Positions 44,320 through 51,581 are shown, counted from the stretch's first letter. The stretch is 64,000 nucleotides of DNA from CAYNJG01 sp965216885 (GCA_965216885.1 OZ244209.1:5208001-5272000), one strand, 5' to 3'. Notes: a model not told the origin generated them from the sequence alone. Made by a program: numbers and translations.

Positions 44320-45420
44320 TCACTCCACGCGACACTTCGGCAAGGCGGCCCGTAGCTTCGCGATCGCACCCGCTGAAATCGTAGCGTCGCCGGAGACAGC
44401 CAGTTCCGTGAGCTGAGTCCACGATTCCAGTTCGACCAGTGCCGCCTCCGTAATTCGCGTGCTCCTCAACTGAAGCGATCGCAGATTCCGCGAACCGGCC
44501 AGCGGCTGGATCCCGTCCCACGAAACACGCGTCCCCGTCAAGCGAAGCTCTTCCAAAAACTCCAACTGATCCAGCCCCGCAAGTCCCGCGTCCGTCACGT
44601 TGGTGTGCGACAGGTCGAGGATGCGAAGCTTGCGGTTTGCGATCAGAAGCTGCAATCCCGTGTCCGTAAGCTCCGTGCCCGACAAATAAACGTTCTCCAG
44701 ATTCGGCAGCTCCGCCAGGTGCGCGATGCCGTCGTCCGTGACATCCGCCGACCACAGAAAAATCTGTTGGAGATTTCGAAGGCTCGTCAGGTGCTGCAGC
44801 GAGGCGTCGTCGATATCCGTATCCCGCAAATCGAGCGATTCCAGTTGTGACATCTTGCCGAGACTCGCGAAGCCCGGGCCGGTCACTTTCGCATCGTAAA
44901 CAGCCAGCAACTTCAGCCCCTTGAGTTCCGAGATGGACTGCAGTCCACGGTGCGTGATCGGGATCGGGCCACTATCCTGAGTCGGTCGCAGGAACAGCCG
45001 TTCCAGCTGATGCAATCCAGTAAGCTTTTGCATGCCAACATCGGTAACCTGCGTCGCGCGAAACTCCAGCCACTCAAGATGCCGAAGCCGCTGTAGATGC
45101 GGCGCGAGGCGTTCCGCCGTAGCGTCATCCACTTTGTCGCCTTCCAGGTAGACACCCGAAATCGCAAACACCAGCTCCTCGCCAATCAGATCGGCAAGCC
45201 ACGTGCGGAGCGGAGCTTCTGCGTCGCGGTCGTCATCCTGAAATCGATAGTAGATCGATCCACCGCTCTCCTCCACGATCCGAATGACGGCCCGCTGACT
45301 GTTGCCGACGTAGGCAAGCCAGCCAAACCACACCGCCATCGCTGTAATGAAAAACAGGAACGTACGCAGGCTGTAGCGGGAAAGCTGACTGCGACTCGAT
45401 GGTGCATCGGACTTCGACAT
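44320..45420 (-). CDS. membrane-anchored leucine-rich repeat protein
   Basis: A 366-residue protein. Residues 14-36 contain RYSLRTFLFFITAMAVWFGW, a membrane anchor characteristic of planctomycete LRR proteins. From about residue 105 there are ten or so LRRs of about 24 residues, for example LESLDLRDTDIDDASLQHL, LENVYLSGTELTDTGLQLL and LRILDLSHTNVTDAGLAGL, of the ribonuclease-inhibitor/cysteine-containing-like subtype. LRRs mediate protein binding; the partner is unknown. CGGAGA 6 bases before ATG 45420 sets the start over the earlier ATG 45516. Confidence 0.85.
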   Translation of the reverse strand: MSKSDAPSSRSQLSRYSLRTFLFFITAMAVWFGWLAYVGNSQRAVIRIVEESGGSIYYRFQDDDRDAEAPLRTWLADLIGEELVFAISGVYLEGDKVDDATAERLAPHLQRLRHLEWLEFRATQVTDVGMQKLTGLHQLERLFLRPTQDSGPIPITHRGLQSISELKGLKLLAVYDAKVTGPGFASLGKMSQLESLDLRDTDIDDASLQHLTSLRNLQQIFLWSADVTDDGIAHLAELPNLENVYLSGTELTDTGLQLLIANRKLRILDLSHTNVTDAGLAGLDQLEFLEELRLTGTRVSWDGIQPLAGSRNLRSLQLRSTRITEAALVELESWTQLTELAVSGDATISAGAIAKLRAALPKCRVE

Positions 45421-45534
45421 GGCGATCTCCGGACGGGGATGACCCATTGTTGATCCCGCCGTCCGAACAATCAAGACGTAGCGTCTTTTTCGGTTTTCGG
45501 CAACTCGCTTTGGCACTTCGGAGGCACGAGCGAT

Positions 45535-46092
45535 CTAGAAATCGATGTCCGCCAGATCCGGCGACACCCACTTCTCTTTCGCTTCCGCGGAAAAGATTCG
45601 CTCGCGAGAGAAGTATCGAAACAGCCAACTCGAATCGCACAGCTTTGCAACGCGAGCCACTTCGTCATGCATCGATTCGCAAGCCCTGCCGCGTCGGATT
45701 TCGGAAGCCAGTTTGCGCATGAACATGACCGTGATCGTTTCGTTGTAGCCCGCCGGATCACCACGCTTCCGATTGTAGGTGTTGATATTCGTTCGCACGC
45801 GAGCCAATGCTTCGGAACACGAGTATCGGCGCAGGTAATAAACCGCCACGGTCAGGTGAGCACGATGCGTCCAGTGCTTGTAGGGCAAACGGCAAAGCTC
45901 AAACTGCCGCACGACCGATTCGATTTCCCGGTCGGAATCCAACGGCAGCTCAACTTTTTCGACTTTTCGATTCGACACTGGCACCACCGACTGAACCACC
46001 GATTGACAGGGACCCGTCTCAGCAGACAACCAAATCTCCAAACGGGTTCGCAAGACTTCATCCACGAAAGAGCTTGCACCCAACAATGCCAT
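45535..46092 (-). CDS. conserved protein of unknown function
   Basis: A 185-residue soluble protein without signal or membrane segments. The conserved core reads LCRLPYKHWTHRAHLTVAVY followed by YLRRYSCSEALARVR and a YNETITVMFMRKLA block. The two histidines (WTHRAH) and the downstream YNET are the most striking possible active-site residues. I recognise the pattern as recurring in hypothetical proteins but not as a named family. The start is uncertain: the first 40 residues look unlike the core and an internal start is possible. Confidence 0.6.
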   Translation of the reverse strand: MALLGASSFVDEVLRTRLEIWLSAETGPCQSVVQSVVPVSNRKVEKVELPLDSDREIESVVRQFELCRLPYKHWTHRAHLTVAVYYLRRYSCSEALARVRTNINTYNRKRGDPAGYNETITVMFMRKLASEIRRGRACESMHDEVARVAKLCDSSWLFRYFSRERIFSAEAKEKWVSPDLADIDF

Positions 46093-46131
46093 TGACCCAC
46101 GTTGGCGGCTGGCGGTAATTTACAGAATCAA

Positions 46132-46147
46132 ATTTGGGTAACCAAAT
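46132..46147. promoter_or_regulatory. candidate BlaI-type operator
   Basis: The dyad ATTTGG-GTAA-CCAAAT has perfect 6-base arms and lies 47 bases before the blaI-like ATG, where promoter elements should be. BlaI/MecI repressors bind short dyads over their own promoters, so this is a candidate autoregulatory site. It does not contain the TACA/TGTA core of staphylococcal bla and mec operators. Confidence 0.4.
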
Positions 46148-46194
46148 CTACCTGCCGATAAAGAGAGTCAGCGACACACGACAAGGAGTCAACG

Positions 46195-46575
46195 ATGGCA
46201 AGGCCAGCGGCGAAGGAACTGACCGACCGTGAATTGGAGGTGATGCACACCTTCTGGCAGCACGGCGAACAGACAGCACATGAAGCACGCGACCAACTGG
46301 AGTCACAGGGGCTGGAACGCGCTTACGTGACCGTTGCGAATCTGGTTCGCGTGCTGGTGGAAAAAGGCTACCTGGAACCGGTTAACGAACAGCGGCCCTT
46401 CCGCTACGTGCCGACCCGATCCTTTGAGGATGTCTCGAAGAATCTTGTCGGCGACCTCGTCCGACGTGTCTTCCATGGCTCGCGAGAACAGTTGCTCGTT
46501 CACCTCCTTCAAGCCAAAAAGCTGACCAGGAAGGAAAAGGCGGCCCTGCGTTCATTGCTGGAGGACGAATCATGA
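46195..46575 (+). CDS. BlaI/MecI/CopY family transcriptional repressor
   Basis: A 126-residue winged-helix repressor. It begins ELTDRELEVMHTFWQHGEQT, the typical BlaI recognition-domain start, continues with AYVTVANLVRVLVEKGYLEP (recognition helix and wing), and ends with a short dimerisation helix region (LVRRVFHGSREQLLVHLL). BlaI proteins are cut or released by their membrane peptidase partner to derepress target genes. AAGGAG lies 6 bases before the ATG, and the stop overlaps the M56 gene start as ATGA, so the two are translationally coupled. Confidence 0.92.
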   Translation: MARPAAKELTDRELEVMHTFWQHGEQTAHEARDQLESQGLERAYVTVANLVRVLVEKGYLEPVNEQRPFRYVPTRSFEDVSKNLVGDLVRRVFHGSREQLLVHLLQAKKLTRKEKAALRSLLEDES

Positions 46576-49166
46576 GCGGTTTGATGCAGGGAATTTCGAT
46601 CGGCTTCTTTCACACGACCATCGTATTGGCGCTGGCGTGGATGCTATGCCGCTGCTGGACGCCGTTCCGGCAGGGTCAGGCGACAGGACTGGTTCGCGGA
46701 GTTACGATCGCCGCCTTCGCGTTGGTGGTCGCTGCATTCCTGCCGGTGCCCGACTATACGGTGGCGACACTACGAGGCATCGCGCCGCAACCGCCTCGGG
46801 CTTTGCCGGACGCCATTTCCGAGTCGCCGGTCGAACCGGCCGCGTGGGCGAACGGGGCGGGAGTTGGATTGAACCTGTCGGCACTGCAGTTCATTCGCGA
46901 CGGTGCTGTCCTCACAGAATCAACGAACGGCGTGCGCACCAAATCGCCGGTGGCCGACTGGTTCCTGCCGGCGTTGACAGCTATTTCCGTCTTCCTGATT
47001 GCACGCCAACTGATGGGACTCTGGTCTCTGATCTGGCTCTGTCGAAACAGTGTCCCCATCGACGACGAACGTTGCCGAACGGAACTTGAACAGTTGCTCC
47101 GGCAAACGAAATCGCGGGCCGTCCAGTTAAAATCCACCAGCCTGATCGGCAGCGCGGCGACAACCGGTTGGTTGCATCCGGTCATTTTGCTTCCCACCGA
47201 TCATGCGACATGGTCACGCGCAGAGCTTCGTGCGGCATTGGCTCATGAATTGGCGCACATCCAGCACGGCGACTTCGCATGGAGAATGGTTGCCGGACTG
47301 TATGCAGCCGTGCATTTCTGTAATCCGCTAGCGCACTGGCTGCGCAACCGAGTCATCCTGGAACAGGAACTCTCGGCCGATCGCGTCGCCAGTTCGCTGG
47401 TCGGAGGGCGACGCGCCTACGCTCGAGCACTCTCACAACTAGCCATCCGCGCCGATGGCTCGCAACCAAACGCGTACTATCCCGGACTCCTGTCCGTTAC
47501 CCCAACCAATTTGTTAAGGAGAATCGAAATGTTACGAGCAAAGGAAGGCTCGTCGACACCCCGCAAGGACCGGCTGTATTGGTCGCTGGGCGTCGCGACG
47601 TTGGTGCTGACCACAATCGCCACAACAGGCTTGCGCGTGTCGGCCGAAAAAACGGCGCCCGGACCGGTAACGGAATCCGCCGGCTCATCCGTCACTGCGT
47701 TTGACCCCGGTCAACTGGTACTGGCCGAACAGGGCGTGTTTCTGGTGCGACCATCGATCCTGGTGGGCGAAGAAATGGGAATCTACAGTCCACTGCTTCG
47801 CCAAACGATCACGACGCACCTCAAAGAGTTGGGCATGCCGGAACTCGCGCTCGACAAGATCGAACTCGTCGCCGGCGACATCCGCGGCGAGGTGCGTCAT
47901 ACCGGCAAGACGATCGAGCCCGGTGACGAAGGCCACGAACACGCGTTGATTCTCGGTTCGAGCGGCATCATTGTTCGATTGCACGAACCACAGGACCTGG
48001 TCGCTCGCATTCATGAGCTGTTTCCCCATGCCGAAGTGCTGGACGATTCGAAGCAACTGTTCCTACTGCAAGCGATGCCGATCATGGGACCGGGGAGACC
48101 TCGAATCCGCGTGCTCAACGATCGAACACTCGCACTGTCCTTTTCAGCTGCCGGGCACAAATGGATCGCGTCTTGCAACGAGCACACTCGAAAAGAACAT
48201 GCATGGCACGCGGCGTGGAAGGCAATCGACACCGGCGCCGTGACGGTCATGATCGACAAGCACGGAATCGAATGGCCGCCAACGCTGAAGACATGGCCCC
48301 AAACCGTGCAAAACGTCCTGGAAAACACCGACTTCCTTGGGGTTGGCTTTTCGCCGCAGAAGTCGATGGCACTCACGATCGATACAACGTTGAAGGCAGA
48401 CGTGAGTGCAACTACCAAAAGCTCCATCGCGAATGACATGCAAACGGCGCTGAAGGAAACGACCAAGTCAGGCGAGGGGAAATTCCTCGCCGAGTGGTTG
48501 GACCGCATGGTGGTTGTTCTGTCGGAAGATCGGATCCGCATGCTGGGTCCGATTGCGTTTCCAATCAAGGATGTCGAGCACGATGTCGCCGATCGATCCG
48601 AGACACCCGACGAGGATCTCCCGGCCCGTCCGATCCGAATCAGCTCGAAGCTCGTTGAGATTGACGTGAAGAAACTGCAGAACCTGGGCGTCGACTATCT
48701 GAGCGTCGACGAGGTGGCCACGGATGAGACGGGTACGTTTTCGACCAGCGAAATCGCTCATTCGTTGTTCCTGTACATGAACAAGAATCCCCAAGCATCG
48801 CTCGCACTAATAGATCGAATGTGTGGGAAAGGGACGCACGGCGAACTCGGCAAGATCGTCGCCGCCCCCGTCCTCACGACGCTCGCAGATCGCCCGGCGA
48901 GCTTCAGGATCGACAACGAGTCCATACGCTTCGTGCCGAAATGCCGGGACGGCAGCCCCTTCATATCGCTGGACATGGAGTTCAACGGTTCTGTCGAGTG
49001 GAAGACGACGGAACTCACTCGTCCAGGCAAGACACACTTCCTGCCGGTCCCATCCAAGGCGAACGGAAGTGAAACTCGTTTCGTCCTCGTCCTACAAACG
49101 GAATTCGCGGATGACGTTCCGGCAACAGCACGGCGTAGCGATAACCCCGACCGCGAAAACCGTTAG
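46572..49166 (+). CDS. M56 (BlaR1-like) membrane peptidase with secretin-like C-terminus
   Basis: An 864-residue protein. Membrane helices lie at about 10-28, 38-58 and 130-150, and after the protease domain at about 335-355. The gluzincin site is H225-E-L-A-H229, with E266-L-S-A-D270 providing the third ligand. No penicillin-binding sensor domain follows. Instead, residues ~375-680 are an unrecognised extracytoplasmic region and ~690-790 reads like the core of a secretin subunit (SSKLVEIDVKKLQNLGVDYL; GKIVAAPVLTTLADRPASF). It probably cleaves the adjacent BlaI in response to an unknown signal. Secretin similarity is my reading of the pattern, not a search result. Confidence 0.85.
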   Translation: MSGLMQGISIGFFHTTIVLALAWMLCRCWTPFRQGQATGLVRGVTIAAFALVVAAFLPVPDYTVATLRGIAPQPPRALPDAISESPVEPAAWANGAGVGLNLSALQFIRDGAVLTESTNGVRTKSPVADWFLPALTAISVFLIARQLMGLWSLIWLCRNSVPIDDERCRTELEQLLRQTKSRAVQLKSTSLIGSAATTGWLHPVILLPTDHATWSRAELRAALAHELAHIQHGDFAWRMVAGLYAAVHFCNPLAHWLRNRVILEQELSADRVASSLVGGRRAYARALSQLAIRADGSQPNAYYPGLLSVTPTNLLRRIEMLRAKEGSSTPRKDRLYWSLGVATLVLTTIATTGLRVSAEKTAPGPVTESAGSSVTAFDPGQLVLAEQGVFLVRPSILVGEEMGIYSPLLRQTITTHLKELGMPELALDKIELVAGDIRGEVRHTGKTIEPGDEGHEHALILGSSGIIVRLHEPQDLVARIHELFPHAEVLDDSKQLFLLQAMPIMGPGRPRIRVLNDRTLALSFSAAGHKWIASCNEHTRKEHAWHAAWKAIDTGAVTVMIDKHGIEWPPTLKTWPQTVQNVLENTDFLGVGFSPQKSMALTIDTTLKADVSATTKSSIANDMQTALKETTKSGEGKFLAEWLDRMVVVLSEDRIRMLGPIAFPIKDVEHDVADRSETPDEDLPARPIRISSKLVEIDVKKLQNLGVDYLSVDEVATDETGTFSTSEIAHSLFLYMNKNPQASLALIDRMCGKGTHGELGKIVAAPVLTTLADRPASFRIDNESIRFVPKCRDGSPFISLDMEFNGSVEWKTTELTRPGKTHFLPVPSKANGSETRFVLVLQTEFADDVPATARRSDNPDRENR

Positions 49167-49554
49167 CCGTCAGCGTCACTGCAACTCTTGTCACGCCGGG
49201 CAGCGTCAAATGATGTTGCCCGGTTCCGTTTATTATTGCAGGTCATTACTCTGGCTGACCTCATTTCCCGGAATAGAAATCGCATGGACAACTAACAGCG
49301 TCTTTGCCGCCCCAGCCACTGCGACGTTATCAATATTGCGTTGCTGCTTGTTTGTTTTTGGAGCTGTTGGTCTGGGCACTCGGCGTCGGATTTCGATCGT
49401 ACAGACATGGACATGGACATGGAAAGAAGGATTGGAAGGCGACAACGGCAAGCAAGTTTGATGGCGGATTACTGACCACGAAGAACCGCATACCGCGATA
49501 TGGCCCGAGTACATATTTGCGAAAGCCCATCGTTGGCGGACACGGCGAGGGTGT
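49167..49554. other. intergenic stretch with a possible PEP-CTERM remnant
   Basis: No intact gene is seen. Around 49303-49392 one plus-strand frame reads FAAPATATLSILRCCLFVFG then a short AVGLGTRRRI, which looks like a worn PEP-CTERM-type tail without a protein in front of it. It is followed by a triplet of TGGACA hexamers near 49405. This may be debris from a former gene, or chance. Confidence 0.25.
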
Positions 49555-50345
49555 ATGCCCCATTAGCAGCGGAAAAACAGGAAGCATAGACGCAAGGACG
49601 CAGAGACGTAAAGGAATGAAATCCTGGCGTTGGACCTTGCGTCTTTGCGTCTTTGCGTCTTCGGCCTTGGCGTTTCCAATCCGATCGAAGCGACGTTGAG
49701 TGGGCGTGAGTGGAAATGCTGGAAGGAACGACTTGCGGCGGCGTTTTGCTCAACATGCCCCATCTGCGGCGGAAGAATAGGAACGCAAAGACGATAGGAC
49801 GCAGAGACGCAAAGGAATGAAATCCCGGCGTTGGAACTTGCGCCGTGGCGTTTCCAATCCGATCAAAGCGATGTTGAGTGGGCGTGAGCGGAAATGCTGG
49901 AAGGAAGGAAGGAAGCAAGGAATTGCGGCGGCGTTTTGCTCAACATGCCCCATTTGCAGCGGAAGAATAGGAACGCAAAGACGCAGAGACGCAAAGGAAT
50001 GAAATCCCGGCGTTGGAACTTGCGCCGTAGCGTTTCCAATCCGATCAAAGCGATGTTGAGTGGGCGTGAGCGGAAATGCTGGAAGGAAGGAAGCAAGGAA
50101 TTGCGGCGGCGTTTTGCTCAACATGCCCCATTTGCAGCGGAAGAATAGGAACGCAAAGACGCAAAGACGCAAAGACGCAAAGGAGAGACATCCCGGCGTT
50201 GAAACTTGCGTCTTCGCGCCTTGGCGTTTCCAATCCGATCGAAGCGACGTTGAGTGGGCGTGAGCGGAAATGCTGGAAGGAACGACTTGCGGCGGCGTTT
50301 TGCTCAACATGCCCCATCTGCGGCGGAAGAATAGGAACGCAAAGA
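49555..50345. repeat. imperfect tandem repeat, units of 178-200 bp
   Basis: The marker ATGCCCCAT recurs at 49555, 49755, 49945, 50123 and 50309, giving spacings of 200, 190, 178 and 186 bases and about four units. Each unit contains a run of GACGCAAA octamers and, about 50 bases later, TTGCGTCTT complements, so each can fold into a hairpin, and then a conserved block ending GCGGCGTTTTGCTCA. Length differences come mostly from loss or gain of the octamers. The overlapping ORFs on the minus strand follow from the repeat and are not genes. Confidence 0.85.
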
Positions 50346-50401
50346 ACTAAAGGTTCCGCGGCGAAAAGCAGGGAGGGCCGACAAACAAGCGTGGTTCCGA
50401 G

Positions 50402-50475
50402 TAGCTCGAGCGGGATTCGAACCCGCAGCATCTCTGGTTCTGAGCCAAAGTGGTCTGCCTGTTGCCTATCGAGCC
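50402..50475 (-). tRNA. tRNA-like gene with Leu anticodon CAG, short variable loop
   Basis: A 74-base cloverleaf: acceptor GGCTCGA/TCGAGCT (with 1-72 G-U), weak 2-bp D stem, anticodon stem TTTGG/CCAGA with loop CTCAGAA (anticodon CAG), a 6-base variable loop, and T arm GCGGG-TTCGAAT-CCCGC; A73. The anticodon reads CUG leucine codons, but bacterial tRNA-Leu normally has a long variable arm, absent here. The anticodon arm closely matches the nearby tRNA-Gln(CTG). It may be degenerate or specialised. CCA is not encoded. Confidence 0.6.
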
Positions 50476-50486
50476 AAATTGTTCAA

Positions 50487-50556
50487 GCACACCCCCGAGG
50501 AGTCGAACCCCGCTGAACTGGTTTGGAATCAGCCCTGTTCCCAGAACTGAGGTGTA
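50487..50556 (-). tRNA. tRNA-Trp-like gene (CCA) with truncated D arm
   Basis: A 70-base cloverleaf: acceptor TACACCT/GGGTGTG (two G-U pairs), a D arm GTTC-TGG-GAAC with only a 3-base loop, anticodon stem GCTGA/CCAGT (one mismatch at 31-39) with loop TTCCAAA (anticodon CCA), a 4-base variable loop, and T arm CGGGG-TTCGACT-CCTCG. Residue 73 is C, while normal tRNA-Trp has G73. The D loop lacks the GG needed to dock with the T loop, so folding is doubtful. It may be a decayed tRNA. Confidence 0.45.
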
Positions 50557-50584
50557 CGGTCGATTCCGTGAACGGATTCAAAAG

Positions 50585-50669
50585 CGGAAGGCCAGGGACT
50601 CGAACCCTGAACGGTTTGCATACCGCAGCTGTTTTCAAAACAGTGTCCTCATCCAGCCGGATGCCTTCC
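50585..50669 (-). tRNA. tRNA-Ser(TGA)
   Basis: An 85-base type II tRNA: acceptor GGAAGGC/GCCTTCC, anticodon stem CTGT/ACAG with loop TTTGAAA (anticodon TGA, codon UCA), a long variable arm with stem CGGT/ACCG, and T arm CAGGG-TTCGAGT-CCCTG; G73 as expected for serine. Position 8 is A instead of the usual U. CCA is not encoded. Confidence 0.85.
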
Positions 50670-50735
50670 GTTGGGAGTTGGGAGTAGTTAGTTGAGAGTC
50701 GTCAGTAGTCAGTTGTCAGTTGTCAGTCGCGTGTT

Positions 50736-50811
50736 CGTAGTACCGCCTTTCAGGCGGAACGGTACGGCAACGCGACCGAACGGGATTTTCCGCCTGAAAG
50801 GCTGTACTACG
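50736..50811. repeat. 76-bp palindromic element in the tRNA array
   Basis: Inverted arms of 24 bases (50736-50759 and 50788-50811) differ at one position; the core is CTTTCAGGCGGAA. The 28-base loop contains another short dyad. It lies in the spacer between the Asp and Ser tRNA genes, next to direct repeats of AGTTGTC. It looks like a small non-autonomous element of the kind spread in planctomycete genomes. Confidence 0.8.
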
Positions 50812-50847
50812 AGCGAACTTGGCGCTAACCGACTAGCCTTCCCTCAG

Positions 50848-50920
50848 CGCCCCCGACGGGATCCGAACCCGCATCAACCTGATAGACAATCAGGCTCCCT
50901 TCCCAGAGGGACTCGAAGGC
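50848..50920 (-). tRNA. tRNA-Asp(GTC)
   Basis: A 73-base cloverleaf: acceptor GCCTTCG/CGGGGGC (two G-U pairs), D stem TCCC/GGGA with loop TCTGGGAA, anticodon stem CCTGA/TCAGG with loop TTGTCTA (anticodon GTC), variable loop TTGAT, T arm GCGGG-TTCGGAT-CCCGT; G73 as in tRNA-Asp. Position 8 is A rather than U, which is unusual. CCA is not encoded. Confidence 0.8.
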
Positions 50921-50961
50921 TTGTTGATCCGAAGATCAAGGAGACGTGTTCGCCTCCAAAG

Positions 50962-51035
50962 GACGACCGACGAGAATCGAACTCGCGAACACCTGATTCA
51001 CACTCAGGCTCCCGAACCAACACGGGACGGTCGAC
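50962..51035 (-). tRNA. tRNA-His(GTG)
   Basis: A cloverleaf with the histidine hallmark of an extra G(-1) facing C73. Acceptor TCGACCG/CGGTCGT has a U-U mismatch at 1-72, the D stem is CCCG/CGGG with loop TGTTGGTT, the anticodon stem CCTGA/TCAGG with loop GTGTGAA (anticodon GTG), variable loop TGTTC, and T arm GCGAG-TTCGATT-CTCGT. The G(-1)-C73 pair fits HisRS recognition. Residue 32 is G. CCA is not encoded. Confidence 0.8.
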
Positions 51036-51054
51036 ATGGGGGAGGAGCAGCAGA

Positions 51055-51102
51055 GGAGCAGCGAGGGGCGAGCAGCGGAGGAGCAGCGAGGGGCGAGCAG
51101 CG
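51055..51102. repeat. 25-bp direct repeat, two copies
   Basis: The unit GGAGCAGCGAGGGGCGAGCA (plus GCG) occurs twice in tandem in the spacer upstream of tRNA-His. The same GCTC/GCTCGT-type words recur in the neighbouring spacers at 51363-51440, where they form a second low-complexity patch. Confidence 0.7.
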
Positions 51103-51144
51103 AGTGACGAGGATTTGTAATCGTCGACTGCCGAGTGCCCGTTT

Positions 51145-51264
51145 CATTGCTCATTTGCTCGTTTGCTCGTTTGCTCGTTTGCTCGTTTGCTCGTTTGCTC
51201 GTTTGCTCGTTTGCTCGTTTGCTCGTTTGCTCGTTTGCTCGTTTGCTCGTTTGCTCGTTTGCTC
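51145..51264. repeat. octamer tandem repeat, 13 perfect GTTTGCTC units
   Basis: Perfect units run from 51161 to 51264 (13 copies of 8 bases), preceded by two degenerate units (51145-51160). The repeat is in the spacer between tRNA-His and tRNA-Gln(CTG); on the transcribed strand it reads GAGCAAAC. Because 8 is not a multiple of 3 it creates LLVCSFAR-type ORFs in every frame, which are not genes. It is a probable slippage hotspot. Confidence 0.95.
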
Positions 51265-51270
51265 GTTCAG

Positions 51271-51345
51271 CACCGGGGACAGGAATCGAACCTGCGACCT
51301 TCTGGTTCAGAGCCAGACGCAACGACCAACAGTTGCTACCCCGGA
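51271..51345 (-). tRNA. tRNA-Gln(CTG)
   Basis: A 75-base cloverleaf: acceptor TCCGGGG/CCCCGGT with an unpaired U-U at 1-72, D stem GCAA/TTGC, anticodon stem TCTGG/CCAGA with loop CTCTGAA (anticodon CTG), variable loop AGGTC, T arm GCAGG-TTCGATT-CCTGT; G73 as expected for glutamine. A weak 1-72 pair is known to help GlnRS, so the mismatch need not be a defect. CCA is not encoded. Confidence 0.85.
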
Positions 51346-51445
51346 TCAAAATTAGTGGCTAGCGACGAGCCTCGAGCCTCGAGCCACTAGCTGCTCGTCG
51401 CTCGTCGCTCGCTGCTCTTCCCTCGTCCCTCGCTGCTCCTCAAAA

Positions 51446-51516
51446 CTGCGGGGGCTGGAATCGAACCAGCATCTCGATGTTCAAAGCATCGAATCCTACC
51501 GTTAGACGACCCCGCA
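51446..51516 (-). tRNA. tRNA-Gln(TTG)
   Basis: A 71-base cloverleaf with full pairing: acceptor TGCGGGG/CCCCGCA, short D arm with loop TAACGGTA, anticodon stem CGATG/CATCG with loop CTTTGAA (anticodon TTG), variable loop AGAT, T arm GCTGG-TTCGATT-CCAGC; G73. This is the most regular member of the array and the first in transcription order. CCA is not encoded. Confidence 0.9.
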
Positions 51517-51581
51517 AAACGTGACTGCATGGCTGTGCTTTTCATTGCCTTGCAAGTCGTTCGCGCTTCGCTGCGGGCACG

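Noticed and set aside
49469..50516. Minus- and plus-strand ORFs across the tandem repeat and tRNA-1
   Set aside because: They translate the 178-200 bp repeats and run into tRNA sequence; no ribosome binding sites.
51145..51264. CRISPR array
   Set aside because: Units are directly adjacent without unique spacers; there is no cas gene in the window. The other tandem repeats also lack spacer-like segments.
50921..51362. ORFs rich in LLVCSFAR
   Set aside because: They come from the octamer repeat, which is open in all frames, and overlap tRNA genes.
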